This document shows, piece after piece, positions 1 through 9,258 of a stretch of DNA of 43,163 nucleotides. The notes beneath the pieces are model-generated. The model searched no databases. It was given only the letters and a program-made list of their open reading frames with translations, and was not told the DNA's origin. Position 1 is the first letter of the stretch. Each line of letters starts with the position of its first letter. Source of the stretch: CAJBLF01 sp041663325 (lineage in GTDB: Bacteria; Patescibacteriota; Gracilibacteria; Absconditabacterales; Absconditicoccaceae); assembly GCA_041663325.1 (NCBI GenBank), contig JBAZRN010000009.1, forward strand, positions 1-43,163, in the 5' to 3' direction. A program made the translations under genes and the position numbers.

Positions 1-1
1 A

Positions 2-46
2 AAAGGTATGATTACACAGATGATTAAAAAAACAAAGAAAACTTAG
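2..46 (+). CDS. 3' end of a plus-strand gene (partial)
   Basis: An open frame runs from the window edge to a UAG at 44-46 and encodes a lysine-rich tail (ending MIKKTKKT). It could be the basic C-terminus of a gene that lies mostly outside the window. It is only 14 codons, so chance is a real alternative. Confidence 0.25.
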   Translation, partial: KGMITQMIKKTKKT

Positions 47-228
47 GTTGATAGATCAATTTCTCTGAAAATAGCCACACAAAAAGTTCTATTATCCCTA
101 TATTGACATTGTGTGTAATATATAAAAATAGACAAATATCAATGGATACCTAGCAAAATCTGTTGTCGGAAAATTACAACAAGTAAAAAAAGAGCCATGA
201 AGCCCTTCATACGAAACTCTAACATGAT

Positions 229-1413
229 TTATTTATATAAAAGTGGGACTATTTGTAGATTATCATCTGAATATAATATACCATCAATTTTAAATCACAC
301 CTCTTTACAAACTTTTTTGATTTCTTCTTCTGACATTCTATATGATTTCAATATGTTGAATTTTACTAAACCATCAACAGACGGAGTTAACATATCTTTT
401 GCCATAACCTTCATAATACATCAGGATTTATGTGGGATATTTAGTATTGTATTAGGCGGAATCGAAAGGGTGATATCAATGAAAAGTCTTCAATCATTAT
501 TAAAATCTACATCGTATATAACAATATTTTTAGAAACACTATATCTATCACAAAACGAATTTACTAATCGATCCATAGTTTCTTTGTTGTTATATAATGC
601 TTTAGTAAGATCATAAAAATTATCCTCTTTTGCAACATTAAAAAATGTAGGGATGAATACATCTTTTTCTCATAATGAATTATATACTTTTGTTAAAATA
701 TTTTTTAAATCATTATATTCAAAATTTGCTAGCATATTAAACATAGTAATCAGCTTAGCATCATTAATGTCCTTAGATTTCATAAGCTTCTCAAAATCTC
801 CATGATAATAATCTAAATCAAAGAGTTTTTCTAACTGAAAAAAATGGTTCTTTGCTATTTTATATGCGTGATCCAAAGAGTCTTTGCTCAAATCACAAGA
901 AGTAAAATGGACTTTTTTATTTGTAATTTGGTACAATTCTGGAGATTTACTTTTTATATATTCCGCCATTTTGTCAATTCTTGCCATATTAATCGACATA
1001 TGTAGAAGAAAAGAAATATGATTTGAAACGATTCAGTTTCATGTTCCAATATCTATTCGTTCTTCTGTTTGTCATAAGCATTCTCGTAACTTTTTATAAT
1101 AACTAAATTCTGATCCATAAGTATTAAAAATTTTACGTATTCATTCATTTACAGTCCAAGAATAGATGTGTCAAAGATTATTATCTATCTCATTCAACAT
1201 ATCTTTCCCTATTCATGAATAGATTATATCATTTGGTATATTTCATTTTTTTAGCGATTCAATTTCAAATTCTATTATATTTTCGGATGTAGATGCACTT
1301 GGATCTGATTTTAACGACCAAAATAGCATAGGACACGATCACGATTCCTTACGCTTTTTATCAGCATTTTGCTTCATAATATTTTGTTTTGTTTGATCAG
1401 ATATCTCTCTCAT
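229..1413 (-). CDS. class I SAM-dependent methyltransferase-like protein
   Basis: 394 aa when UGA is read as Gly. The glycine-rich SAM-binding motif I is visible at about residues 121-127 (DIGTGNG, two of its glycines written UGA). An acidic motif-II-like segment follows (VHFTSCDLSKD, around residue 170), as expected for a Rossmann-fold methyltransferase. The C-terminal half (after residue 249) is a mixed alpha/beta domain I do not recognise. The start ATG overlaps the stop of the upstream TrmB-type regulator by one base (TAATG), so the pair is almost certainly translationally coupled and co-transcribed. The regulator may therefore control this enzyme. The substrate cannot be inferred. With UGA as stop the gene breaks at several places and the first 138 codons are lost. 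Confidence 0.72.
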
Positions 1414-2156
1414 TATAAATGATTCCATATAAACATAAATATTGATTTTAATGAATTATAAAATTGTGAGCTCTTGATTATATATCCTACCAACTCATTT
1501 TCCCCATATAATGCACAAGCGACTGAATCTTCTCCGAACAAAATAATCTCTCATCTTATTCAGATCAATTCATCTGTTGCAATTTTTAAAGTTGTTAATT
1601 TTTTGTTTTTACCATTTTTAATGTAATTTACGTTGTTTTCTTTGTTTGAGACTATTACAGAAGCATGTATTCATTTTTCTATCCTCTTTTTAAGAAAAAC
1701 GTTATTCAGATAACTTTCTAACTCTGGAACTATATCATCGTCACTTAGAAAAGCGAATATGTCATTTTTATGGTTTAACACTTGCTCATATAAACTTTTC
1801 AATCATTTAACTCATTCATAAAAATTTAGTTTTGGTCTGCTTCCAAACTTTTCAGACATAGCCAACAGCTCTGGAACTTTTTCTTTGAAGCTTTCATATT
1901 TCTGTTCTAGTTGTTTCAATAAAATATCAGGACTGATTACGCTATAATATTTCACTCCTTCTTTGGTGGTCTCATTGACTATCCCATCTCCCTTAAGATC
2001 TTCGAGAATGGTATATACTGTCACTCTATTGAGCTCTGCACGTCTAGCAATAGTACTAGCGATAGAAGTTCCCAATTCCAAAACGGTGAGATATATTCTC
2101 GCTTCTTTTTCAGATAGTCCGTAATTTTGGAGGGTGATAAGTAAGTTTGCGTCCAT
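1413..2156 (-). CDS. TrmB-family transcriptional regulator (copy 1)
   Basis: 247 aa. The N-terminus (MDANLLITLQNYGLSEKEA, then ARIYLTVLELG) is the classic TrmB winged-helix start. It continues with a recognition-helix region (RRAELNRVTVYTILEDL) and a wing (GVKYYSVISPDIL). A short coiled coil follows at about 85-110, then an effector-type domain starting with LNFYEGVKG. TrmB proteins are DNA-binding regulators often responding to sugars or other metabolites; the ligand here is unknown. The last 133 residues appear only if the in-frame UGA after FYE is read as Gly. It overlaps the downstream methyltransferase start (TAATG). Two paralogues lie in this window (20118-20885 and 30208-30975). Upstream are two TATAAT-like boxes in direct repeat (around 2205-2225), a plausible -10. 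No Shine-Dalgarno is visible. Confidence 0.88.
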
Positions 2157-2330
2157 TTTTATTAGATGGAAAGTAAAAGGTAGAATGTAGAATGCAAAAC
2201 ATATATTATAACTTATTATAACTATACTCAGAATTGATTTTTTTGCAAATTTTGGGGGCTGTTGCTAATTCCCAACACCTCAACCAAAAAATCTAACTAA
2301 TCATCGGATCTGACCAGTTTTTTTTACGAA

Positions 2331-2358
2331 AAATCTCGCCAAATTGCGAGATTTTTTT
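2331..2358. terminator. bidirectional rho-independent terminator
   Basis: Perfect 9-bp stem (AAATCTCGC / GCGAGATTT) with a 6-base loop, flanked by T-runs on both strands. It lies just downstream of the stop of the 2375-4030 gene (minus strand). The stretch 2157-2374 otherwise holds only the TrmB promoter region and heptad-like repeats (2160-2195). Confidence 0.8.
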
Positions 2359-2374
2359 ATGATAATATATAATA

Positions 2375-4030
2375 TTACACCTCATCAAAATTGATAGATA
2401 TTTCGCTCTTCACTGCCTTTAAAATAGTAAACTTTGTTTTTTTTAATTCTGCAGCGTTTCTATGCTGTACTGCTGTCACACTAATCAACTTCTCGATTTT
2501 TTTTTGTATATACCCGAAATCAATGAATTTATCGAATTCGCCGTTGTCTGAGAAAAGATTATTCTCAGTGTTTGGCTGTGTGGTATTGGCAGATTTATCC
2601 TTTTTCCTTGCAGCGGTGACATATTGTTCAATAATCTCTTCTTGTTTTTTTATCTCCTCACAATCTTTGTATTCTCATTCTAGCTTTTCCCCCAAATCAC
2701 TTATCATCGCTTCGAGCTTTTTTATGTTTTCTTGCGCCTCTGGCGACATTATTCATGATTTATCTTCAAGTGATGCCATTGCTTTTTGCTTGATAGCTTT
2801 GTTCAATTCTCTTTGTGAACTGCGAATTGCTTGTTCCTTTTCTTTTACCATTCTGCTGAACTCTAGAATAATAGCAGATGTTTCCGTATATCATGCTATA
2901 TTAAGCATTTTGTCTGCAGCAAATTTTCCTCTGAGTTTAAGCACTTGTATTTTTTTGTCTATGAAATACATAAACGAAACTTGATCTTTGATCTGTCCCT
3001 TGCTAGTGCCATATCCTCATTGATTAAGCAGCCAAGAGTAGATTTCGTCCTCATGGAGATCGCTCAAATCTGGATGTTTCTTTCTGATATTTCCTATTCG
3101 TATGGCAATTTTTTCCAAAATGGTGCGATCATCACGCGATTTCTCAAACGCATCCAAAGCGCAAGTCATTTTGCCATTAGGATTGAGATAAGAATATGCT
3201 TTGATTCTTGATCGATTGTTTTTTTCACACTGTTTCCCAAAAATTTCTATTTCTTCTCATGTTTTTTTACTGATTCTCATTTGTCTGTATACGCACGCTC
3301 TTTCGATGTCAGTTTCTGCAGTTCCCAACGCATTGGACATCAGCGCAATTGTTTGCGCGTCATCAAATGAAATATTATGAATAAAGAGGCATGGAAGTTT
3401 ATCAAAATAATAGTCATGTTTCTTGCACCATGTTTGAACTATGGAGGGCAAGGTTTTATAATCATATTTATACATTTCACATAGTTCATGGATTTCATTT
3501 TTGACTGTCTTGGAGAACTCATTCATCTTATCCTTGTAGATCATATCTAATCTATTAAATGCTTCATTCCTGGAATGACCTGCCAATATAACATTCTCCC
3601 CTTTTGAATTTTGCCGAATCAGACAAGGATTAAATAGCGCTTTTTTGAATTCCCCAGAAAATACCGCAGCCATGATGCCCTGAACGCTATATTTGCTATA
3701 TTCCTTTTTTCTGTTTTGGAAATTTTTCAATTCTACACTGATTTCCTCTAAAGTGATTCTATGATGTGCTGATGCTCGCTCTCTTTTGTAATGACGTCAT
3801 TTTTTATGATCATCCTCTATGACTTCCAATAATTCAAGCAATTCTTTTGTTATTTCCGGATTTGCTTGTACACGTTGGAACAGTGAATTCATGAGATCTT
3901 TCTGACTTTTTTCTACAATAGAAAAAATATTGTCTTGCCCATTCTCCTGAAGACATGGTATCTGATTTCCTTCGTTGTTTTCTTGTTCTTCTTGTGCTTC
4001 TCCCATTTTCAGAAAAAACAATAAAAACAT
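2375..4030 (-). CDS. ParB/Srx-like domain and coiled-coil protein
   Basis: 551 aa with UGA as Gly; it joins frames that the standard code cuts at 3797, 3257 and further down. Residues ~118-165 contain a segment resembling ParB-type nuclease/sulfiredoxin folds (VILAGHSRNEAFNRL), followed by a helical part with ALGTAETDIERACVYRQMR. ParB-like domains act in DNA segregation, plasmid and phage nucleases and modification systems; which applies here is unclear. The N-terminus is very acidic and Gln/Glu-rich, and the last ~150 residues are charged coiled coil rich in Lys and Glu. The start is uncertain: ATG at 4030 or the ATG eight codons later (4006), which avoids an odd hydrophobic leader; neither has a Shine-Dalgarno. 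It is flanked by a terminator at 2331 and a hicBA module upstream, an accessory-type setting. Confidence 0.5.
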
Positions 4031-4146
4031 ATCTGCAAGATATACAAACAGTAGATAAAGTCAATTAGAAAAATCATTATAATTTATTTATGCAAGTTTA
4101 GCGGTTTTATTACTTTTTCTTTCACTATCACACAAATACTATTTTC

Positions 4147-4179
4147 AAAAAAACTGCCTGGAAAAAATTAAGGCAGTTT
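4147..4179 (-). terminator. terminator of hicB-hicA
   Basis: An 8-bp stem (AAACTGCC / GGCAGTTT) followed on the minus strand by a run of T, starting 18 bases after the hicA stop. The rest of 4031-4196 shows nothing else. Confidence 0.8.
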
Positions 4180-4196
4180 ATTGTTATTTATATATT

Positions 4197-4415
4197 TTAC
4201 AATCAATTTCGTGTCTTTACATCTATTCACAACTGCTGGACAATACATGCTATTACTCCTTGAGATACATCTTTTCATCCATGTTTAGGAACTGGGATTC
4301 TTTCTCAATTTTTTTTCATGATGGGATGTTTGCCTCCGTATAATGGTCAGTCATATCATAATTTTTTCAGTTTTGCGACAACCTCTCCAAATTTTAATGG
4401 CACGATTTTAGGCAT
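4197..4415 (-). CDS. hicA: HicA-family mRNA interferase toxin
   Basis: 72 aa, readable only with UGA as Gly: six of its glycines are UGA. It has the HicA layout: MPKIVPLKFGEVVAKLKK with a helix and LGYDGPLYG, then the catalytic His region (GGKHPIMKK), then the signature IPVPKHGGKDVSQGV and a final helix ending in LGIDV. HicA toxins have a dsRBD-like fold and cleave mRNA with a conserved His; here it is the His of GGKHP. The start overlaps the end of hicB by eight bases, the usual HicBA coupling. The order is antitoxin first, toxin second. In a standard-code host this toxin would stop after 19 codons, so it is active only in a UGA=Gly translation system. Confidence 0.9.
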
Positions 4416-4656
4416 ATTGCACTTGATTATTCTTGATAAAGTCTCTGATGCCCTGTATCACTTTTTTTTCGTTAGATAATACTGAATCCAGTACCATGGT
4501 TTCTATCAGATCTATTAAATGGTCTCTTGATTCTTCAAATGTATCACCTTGTGTATAATATCAGGCATATCAAGGGATCTTAGCAATGACCACACCATTC
4601 TCATCTTTTTCATATATTGCTTTCTCTAGCAAAGATTCTATATATTTTGAAAACAT
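4408..4656 (-). CDS. hicB: HicB-family antitoxin
   Basis: 82 aa. It has the HicB partial RNase-H-like fold: an opening strand, DENGVVIAKIPGYAGYYTQGDTF-type core (two UGA glycines), then EESRDHLIDLIETMVLDSVLS. It binds and neutralises HicA and usually autoregulates the operon. A GGAG stands a few bases before the ATG (TGGAGCAATATG), one of the few plausible Shine-Dalgarno sites among the UGA-using genes. Its stop overlaps the hicA start. There is no obvious C-terminal DNA-binding extension, so repression may need an upstream site I cannot identify. Confidence 0.88.
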
Positions 4657-4759
4657 ATTGCTCCAGTAAAAGATAAAAAACTATAATGAGCGTATATATT
4701 TCCCTATTTTTTTCAAGTAAGATTTGGAATTTTTCATAGACATGCTAAAATAATATGTT

Positions 4760-5397
4760 CTATCACATCATGTCCTCCAATGATATATCGTCTGCATGAT
4801 TATTTTTATTCACTATTGATTTGCCAGTTTTTGACTCGAGATTCTCACGAGCAGTCTTTGCTACATCGCCTCAAGATCTGCTTGCTTCCTGCACTTTATC
4901 AAATCACTGCGTGTCATACACATCCATAATTTCCATTCATCAGTAAGTGTATGTCTGACTGCGATTCCTCTTTCTCTTTTTTCTATTCGATTCTTAGGGT
5001 ATCATTTTTTCTCATAAAGTTCTCTCATCCTCTGCAGATCGAGTTCTGGATCATTTATTTCTTGTATCCTTTCATATCCCACTTTCGCCAACCGCTGTTT
5101 AAAAGGTTCAGCTTTAGGCGAAGGAATAGATTGAATGATGCGAAGCAAATGAGATGTAGAAAAACAATCGGTTTCTCTCATCTTTCAGTCTGGAGCCATC
5201 ATTTTGAAACGTACGATTTTTTCGTACACTTCACTTCCTTCAAGGAGAAGTTTAGACTTAAGATCAGTCCAATAACGTTTTGGAATAGTGCTTTCAGTAA
5301 GTATCTCTATCACATCAACGATAGAAAAATACCATTGGTTATTATACCAAATTTTACGTACTTGTTTTTGTTCAAATAATGCAATTCACTGTTTCAT
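4760..5397 (-). pseudogene. decayed BRO-N / DinD-type antirepressor-like gene
   Basis: From the ATG at 5397 the frame encodes a BRO-N domain (IALFEQKQVRKIWYNNQWYF, SIVDVIEILTES, RYWTDLK, MAPDGKMRETDC, LRIIQSIPSPKAEPF, AKVGYERIQEINDPEL) up to LTDEWK. The in-frame continuation to the UAG at 4861 is meaningless. One frame away, from about 4935 to a UAG at 4760, lies the family's C-terminal signature (DTQGFDKVQEASRSGGDVA, TARENLESKTGKSIV). In family members I recall, roughly 60 residues separate these parts. So this copy carries an internal deletion plus a one-base shift at an A-run (TGGAAATTATGG); one extra A restores the frame. The C-terminal piece could also be made as a 55-aa peptide from ATG 4927. 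Family members occur in phages, mobile elements and beside toxin-antitoxin loci, as here (hicBA is next). Confidence 0.75.
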
Positions 5398-5440
5398 CTT
5401 TAAAGTTCTTTAGTAAGATAAAAAAATCTCGTATATAGGC

Positions 5441-5468
5441 ATTATACTGATCTCCTGACCGTTGTCAA
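5441..5468 (-). promoter_or_regulatory. consensus sigma70-type promoter of the BRO-like gene
   Basis: On the minus strand TTGACA (5468-5463), a 16-bp spacer and TATAAT (5446-5441). This matches the consensus at both boxes and sits about 45 bases before the ATG at 5397. Confidence 0.85.
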
Positions 5469-5482
5469 ACTATTGTTTGACA
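5463..5482. promoter_or_regulatory. palindromic operator overlapping the -35 box
   Basis: Perfect inverted repeat TGTCAAAC-TATT-GTTTGACA. Its left arm on the plus strand is the complement of the -35 hexamer, so a dimer bound here would block RNA polymerase. The binding protein is unknown; the BRO-like product or HicB are candidates by proximity only. Confidence 0.65.
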
Positions 5483-5510
5483 GATAGATTTGGATTTTTT
5501 CAATTAAAAA

Positions 5511-5538
5511 AACTGCCCGGGAAATTCCCAGAGCAGTT
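5511..5538 (-). terminator. terminator of the 5543-6759 gene group
   Basis: Hairpin AACTGC(CCGGGAAATTCCCAGA)GCAGTT with inner CCGGG/CCC pairing, followed on the minus strand by seven T. It directly follows the stop of the 56-aa gene. Confidence 0.8.
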
Positions 5539-5542
5539 ATGA

Positions 5543-5713
5543 TTAATTGTCCTCCTTTCTCTCTTTGGTTTCTTCTGATTTGTCTTCAACTTTTTCACCA
5601 TTTTCTGTGTTATTGACAGGTGTAAAAGCGTCATTCATCATTTCCTCAACTGTCTGACCTCTTTCGTCAGCGCTATGGTCACAATATATGCGACCGCAAA
5701 TTGGACAACCCAT
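5543..5713 (-). CDS. small protein with CPxCG zinc-type motif
   Basis: 56 aa, too short for most ORF callers. It opens MGCPICGRIYCDHSADE: a CxxC pair followed by Cys and His, a likely single zinc site, then an acidic, Lys/Glu-rich tail with no predicted fold. A very strong Shine-Dalgarno (AAAGGAGG, six bases before ATG) fixes the start. There are no UGA codons; its four glycines are GGN. It is the last gene of a three-gene group sharing A-rich leaders with ATTATTAAC and strong ribosome sites, and it is followed by a terminator. The function is unknown; a zinc-binding adaptor or regulator is only a guess. Confidence 0.7.
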   Translation of the reverse strand: MGCPICGRIYCDHSADERGQTVEEMMNDAFTPVNNTENGEKVEDKSEETKERKEDN

Positions 5714-5762
5714 AATTTTTCCTCCTTTAGTTTTTAGTTAATAATTTTTGTTTTTTTTATTG

Positions 5763-5820
5763 CTCTCCCCTCCCTCTGAGGGCGCCTCCCTCTATTTTAG
5801 AGGGAGGTCGGGAGGGAGTA
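5763..5820. repeat. GC-rich nested palindrome in the intergenic spacer
   Basis: Inner perfect stem CCTCCCTCT / AGAGGGAGG (5785-5793, 5800-5808) with outer CTCCCTC/GAGGGAG pairing. Its composition is unlike the AT-rich surroundings, so it is probably a mobile REP-like element. It splits the 56-aa gene from the lipoprotein gene and lies 12 bases after a Shine-Dalgarno plus ATG (5833) that now begins only a 13-codon frame. Confidence 0.6.
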
Positions 5821-5845
5821 AAGTTATGTTCATTTTTTTTCTCCT

Positions 5846-6103
5846 TTAATTTTTTGGATTCCGTTCTTTAACTCTCCCAGTCCGGTGAACAGAGAAAATA
5901 TGTATAGCATATGCACTATCGACTGCAGCATAATAGTCATACGAATCAAGATCACTATTCGCCTTTACTACCCTAACAATATTTACACATTTAGGTACTC
6001 TTGCCTTTATCAATATCTTAGCATCATTTTCGTCATATGAGTTGCATGAATACAATGCAAATAACGACAACAACATAAGCATGATTAACATTTTTGTTTT
6101 CAT
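5846..6103 (-). CDS. small putative lipoprotein
   Basis: 85 aa. It starts MKTKMLIMLMLLSLFALYSC: a charged n-region, a hydrophobic core and a lipobox-like LYSC at residue 20, so signal peptidase II processing is likely (lgt is in this window at 32145). The mature part is about 65 residues, with a Val/Ala/Tyr-rich segment that may be one beta-sheet domain. I do not recognise a family. A Shine-Dalgarno (AAGGAGAAAAA) precedes the ATG. There is no UGA codon. It shares its MKTK start and leader with the next gene upstream, suggesting a common origin or co-expression. Confidence 0.68.
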   Translation of the reverse strand: MKTKMLIMLMLLSLFALYSCNSYDENDAKILIKARVPKCVNIVRVVKANSDLDSYDYYAAVDSAYAIHIFSVHRTGRVKERNPKN

Positions 6104-6141
6104 AATTTTTTTCTCCTTAATTTTTTTTAGTTAATAATTTT

Positions 6142-6759
6142 TTATTTTAACTTCATGCTATATCCAATGACAAACATTGGGATATTTAGATCGTGATTGT
6201 ACGTCACTTCAGCGAAAATCTTTGACTTAAGACTAATGTGAAAGTCCCTTTTGTACGCCACAAACCAGTTCATTGGATCCGCAGCAAAGTACATGAGAGA
6301 ACCACCGATGTGATTATTCCTCCAAAAAGTAACGCCCACTCCTTCGTAAGAAATGAAGAAGTTCGGATTGTATCCTGGAGCTGTCATTGTTTCATTCTTT
6401 GAAAACCCAGCGCCATTCCATGCAATTGCATCGAAAGATCCCGCTTGATAAAGCAACATAATACCGCCCCATGGAACGTTTTTGAAAGAGCCAATACTTC
6501 CCAGTATCTGCCAATTCCCAAATTTTTTGCCGATATTGATTGTCGCACGATCATTGTTGACAAGCAGCGATATCTGGGTTTCCTTCTCGTTTGAAAAATC
6601 TAAACGAGTATCAAGACCGCTAGTCATAGCGCCTTCCCCTGAGGTAAGAGTAAAATCACTCAGACTGTAGGTGCCTATTTTCACGGTTTTTATTTCTTGC
6701 GCTGAAACTAAGTTCACAGCGATAAGAATACTTGCAAGTACAAATAATTTTGTTTTCAT
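6142..6759 (-). CDS. secreted beta-rich protein of unknown family
   Basis: 205 aa. It begins MKTKLFVLASILIAVNLVSA, a clean Sec signal peptide with cleavage expected after AxA-like VSA/Q. The mature part alternates short hydrophobic and polar stretches with many Gly, Asn and aromatic residues, resembling a small beta-barrel or beta-sandwich exported protein. I cannot assign a family. All ~19 glycines are GGN and none is UGA, although UGA-using genes here write about half of their glycines as UGA. A strong Shine-Dalgarno (AAGGAGAAAAAAAACT) precedes the ATG. It is probably a recent arrival from a standard-code donor, together with the two genes downstream. Confidence 0.7.
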   Translation of the reverse strand: MKTKLFVLASILIAVNLVSAQEIKTVKIGTYSLSDFTLTSGEGAMTSGLDTRLDFSNEKETQISLLVNNDRATINIGKKFGNWQILGSIGSFKNVPWGGIMLLYQAGSFDAIAWNGAGFSKNETMTAPGYNPNFFISYEGVGVTFWRNNHIGGSLMYFAADPMNWFVAYKRDFHISLKSKIFAEVTYNHDLNIPMFVIGYSMKLK

Positions 6760-6885
6760 AGTTTTTTTTCTCCTTTAGTTTTTAGTTTTTTATTTTTAGT
6801 TTATTTACATGTTAATGACCTACGTCTCACATTGAGCTTTAAGCTTCCAGCTAATTTCATATGTTAGATTTTTTTATTTAGCTTA

Positions 6886-8148
6886 TTACGCTTTGGTAAT
6901 CACATCTTTTATATCTGGATATTCCACTCGCTTACCTTTTCGATTCACAAATTTTATTATTGGATTACCTTTGTCATCTTCTCTATGGTTGAAATATGCG
7001 TTTACTTGCCTTTCTGGCGGGACAGTAATTTTCCCCGAATCATGAGGGATAATATATTCCGGCAAAGCTATATTTGATTTATGTCTTTTGAGTTTTTTCA
7101 TAATCTGAATACCGTCATTGACAGAAACTCTCTGCTTATCAGCAAATGGAGTGTGTGGCATACTATGAAGCAAATAGTACGGTTTGATATTGTTCTCGTA
7201 GAGTCTCGAAAAAAGCTCCCATAACGTATCGACGCTTTCTTGTAAGCTTTCAGAGACATTTATTCCTCTCAATAACGGTGTATGTGCAGCTAAGATCGGT
7301 CATGCTCAAAATCTGATTTTCTCTACTGCATGGATAAATTCAGGAGTGATTTCGTCAGGATGCGCCACGTCAAATGTGATGTCGTTGATTTTATATTCCT
7401 TGAGAATACGGACAAATTCATCATCGATCCTAAAAGGATTTATTGTTAATGCCCTCGTATGAATCCTTTTAAATCTGATTCTTTTTTCCCCAAAAGGATC
7501 TTTCAAAATCGTATCAATATCCTTGAAATATTTTTCCAGTTTTTCATTGCTTAATAATAACGGTTCTCATCAGCTGAATATTATCTCCTCAATTTCTGGA
7601 TGATCCCGGATATATTTTAGAGATTTTTGCCACTCCTCTTCATTGAGCTTAACGATCTTGTGTTTCGCAGGATGTTCTTCTAACGTTCATTCTGCCTCAA
7701 AACAGAAATTGCAATATCCTAAGCACTGGCGAAATCTGAGCAATGCGCGATTGGTATATTTATGATGCAATAAGGAAGTAGGAAATTCTTCTAGTTTTTC
7801 CCGATTATCCTTTATCTTGTATGCATCATGTCATCAAGAGGTATATATTTCTCCTGGAGGAAAAAATTGTTTGAATCGAGTGGAATTTTTCAGTTCTTCC
7901 AGCAATAAATCTCTAGGAAACTGTGAAAGGATGTATGGCGTAATCTGGAATTTTAATCCATTAGATTTTATCAGCTCGTGCATTTGTTCCCAGAATTCTG
8001 GAGCAATATTGGGAAAATATTCAGAAAGATCGAGCACGTTTCTGATAGCGTTTTGCTGCTGAAGCACCCAATTTTCTCGGTCAGGATACACACACTTTTC
8101 TTTTTTGATAGTATAATTTATACGTTCTTCCTTTGTTCGTTCTCTCAT
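6886..8148 (-). CDS. lysine 2,3-aminomutase (KamA/EpmB)-family radical SAM enzyme
   Basis: 420 aa. The cluster motif CxxxCxxC is at C141, C145, C148 (CLGYCNFC), and the SAM-binding FSGGEPLLL follows near residue 190, both of its first glycines UGA. The C-terminal part has the family's PYYLLHSMPHTPFADKQRVSV segment and SGKITVPP, matching the region that carries the PLP-binding lysine. Such enzymes use SAM and PLP to shift an alpha-amino group to the beta position. The substrate may be free lysine, another amino acid or a protein lysine (EF-P by EpmB); no EF-P gene is visible here. It heads the downstream end of a minus-strand block with three further radical SAM genes and two methyltransferase/oxidoreductase genes. 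Confidence 0.88.
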
Positions 8149-8194
8149 GTTTTGTAAGTTTATGTGGTTAAAATCTTTTATATTAGATTTTTAT

Positions 8195-8899
8195 TTAGCT
8201 TGTTGCTATCACATAAAACAATATTCCCAACTGTTTACATTCCACAACACGTCATCACGCCTTTTCTATCATCGTATAAATTTCTTCTTCTGATCGGCTT
8301 CTTGACTTCAATCATTTGGATCGTTCATCGTTCAAGCAATATTCTCTACCGTCAAATGTAATCTGTCTATGACCGCGCGCCTGATACATCTTTTCCCTGT
8401 CAGCATTATATTTTTCGTTATACACCGTAAAGATTAAATGGTTGGTATGTTGTAAAATCTTCTGCAGCGTTTCCTGATAATTATCTAACTCATCAGTTGT
8501 CATCATGCAAAGAGCTATATCAAATTGCTGATCTGTTTGTGCGAGCATCTTGTGTATGTCGTCCTGTATGATGTGTACGCGCGGATTGCTTTGGAATCTT
8601 TTTTTCAGAAATGCGCTATTTTTTTCATCTATTTCCACTCCCCGCACTTGCGTTTCCGGCAGCTGAGATATGCACGTCTGGATAATTCTACCAGCTCATG
8701 AACCGATATCCAGAATTGTTTTGGGCTGGAGGTTGTGCAGGGTTTTCTGCAGCTGCAGAGTTTCATTTCTATATGTCATATATCGCAGTTTGTTGCCCTC
8801 GCTCATCGCAGTAAAAATATCTTTTTGGATCATCTGTTCCGTATCCAAAAGACAGCTAAGGCAATCCGTGAATGAATGTGAATTTTTTGAATGTTCCAT
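8195..8899 (-). CDS. class I SAM-dependent methyltransferase
   Basis: 234 aa. Motif I ILDIGSGAGRI is at about residues 62-72 (one Gly is UGA), followed by an acidic strand end VRGVEID, VHIIQDDI (motif II/III) and FDIALCMMTTDEL (motif IV). This is a standard Rossmann methyltransferase. The N-terminal ~60 residues are a helical cap with two Cys (CLSC). It lies 46 bases upstream of the KamA-like gene on the same strand and probably belongs to the same transcript. The substrate is unknown. The last 39 residues appear only if UGA at 8312 is read through. Confidence 0.82.
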
Positions 8900-9003
8900 G
8901 AATAATATCGTGAATAAATATGTTTGGATTTTCTATTTCTTGATTTTGGTGTCTGAATTTGTATATTATTATGTGCATAAATTTATTTCTTATTTCATTC
9001 TCA

Positions 9004-9246
9004 ATGGCAAACTCTGATTTACAGCTTCTTGATACCTTTGGCAGCACTTGTCTGGTCAAGATGAACAAGAGCACCTACAGCATACTTCAGAAGTTTTTCA
9101 TGTCCGTAAAGAAGAATGCCAAACCGGATAAGATTCTTCAATCCATACAAGATGCCTACAATTCACCAAAGACATATACCAGTCTCAAAGGTCTTTTTAA
9201 CGACTTGAAGTCTAAAAATTGAGAATTAGTAATTGCTCATTCGTAA
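9004..9246 (+). CDS. small plus-strand protein of unknown function
   Basis: 80 aa in table 25 from the ATG at 9004, or 72 aa if UGA at 9220 ends it. It is rich in Lys, Ser and Leu and predicted helical (TYSILQKFFMSVKKNAKPDKI, then TSLKGLFNDLKSK). The bases after 9220 look like low-complexity spacer (AATTAGTAATT type), so the true end is unclear. It stands alone between two minus-strand blocks. It may be a DNA-binding or toxin-antitoxin-type small protein, but there is no signature to show it. Confidence 0.5.
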
Positions 9247-9258
9247 TTAGTCATTAAT

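Noticed and set aside
197..616. 139-aa plus-strand open frame
   Set aside because: It is antisense to the methyltransferase, which is continuous in table 25 and carries recognisable motifs.
4951..5379. 142-aa plus-strand open frame rich in Phe and Ser
   Set aside because: Antisense shadow of the BRO-N gene, whose family motifs are on the minus strand.
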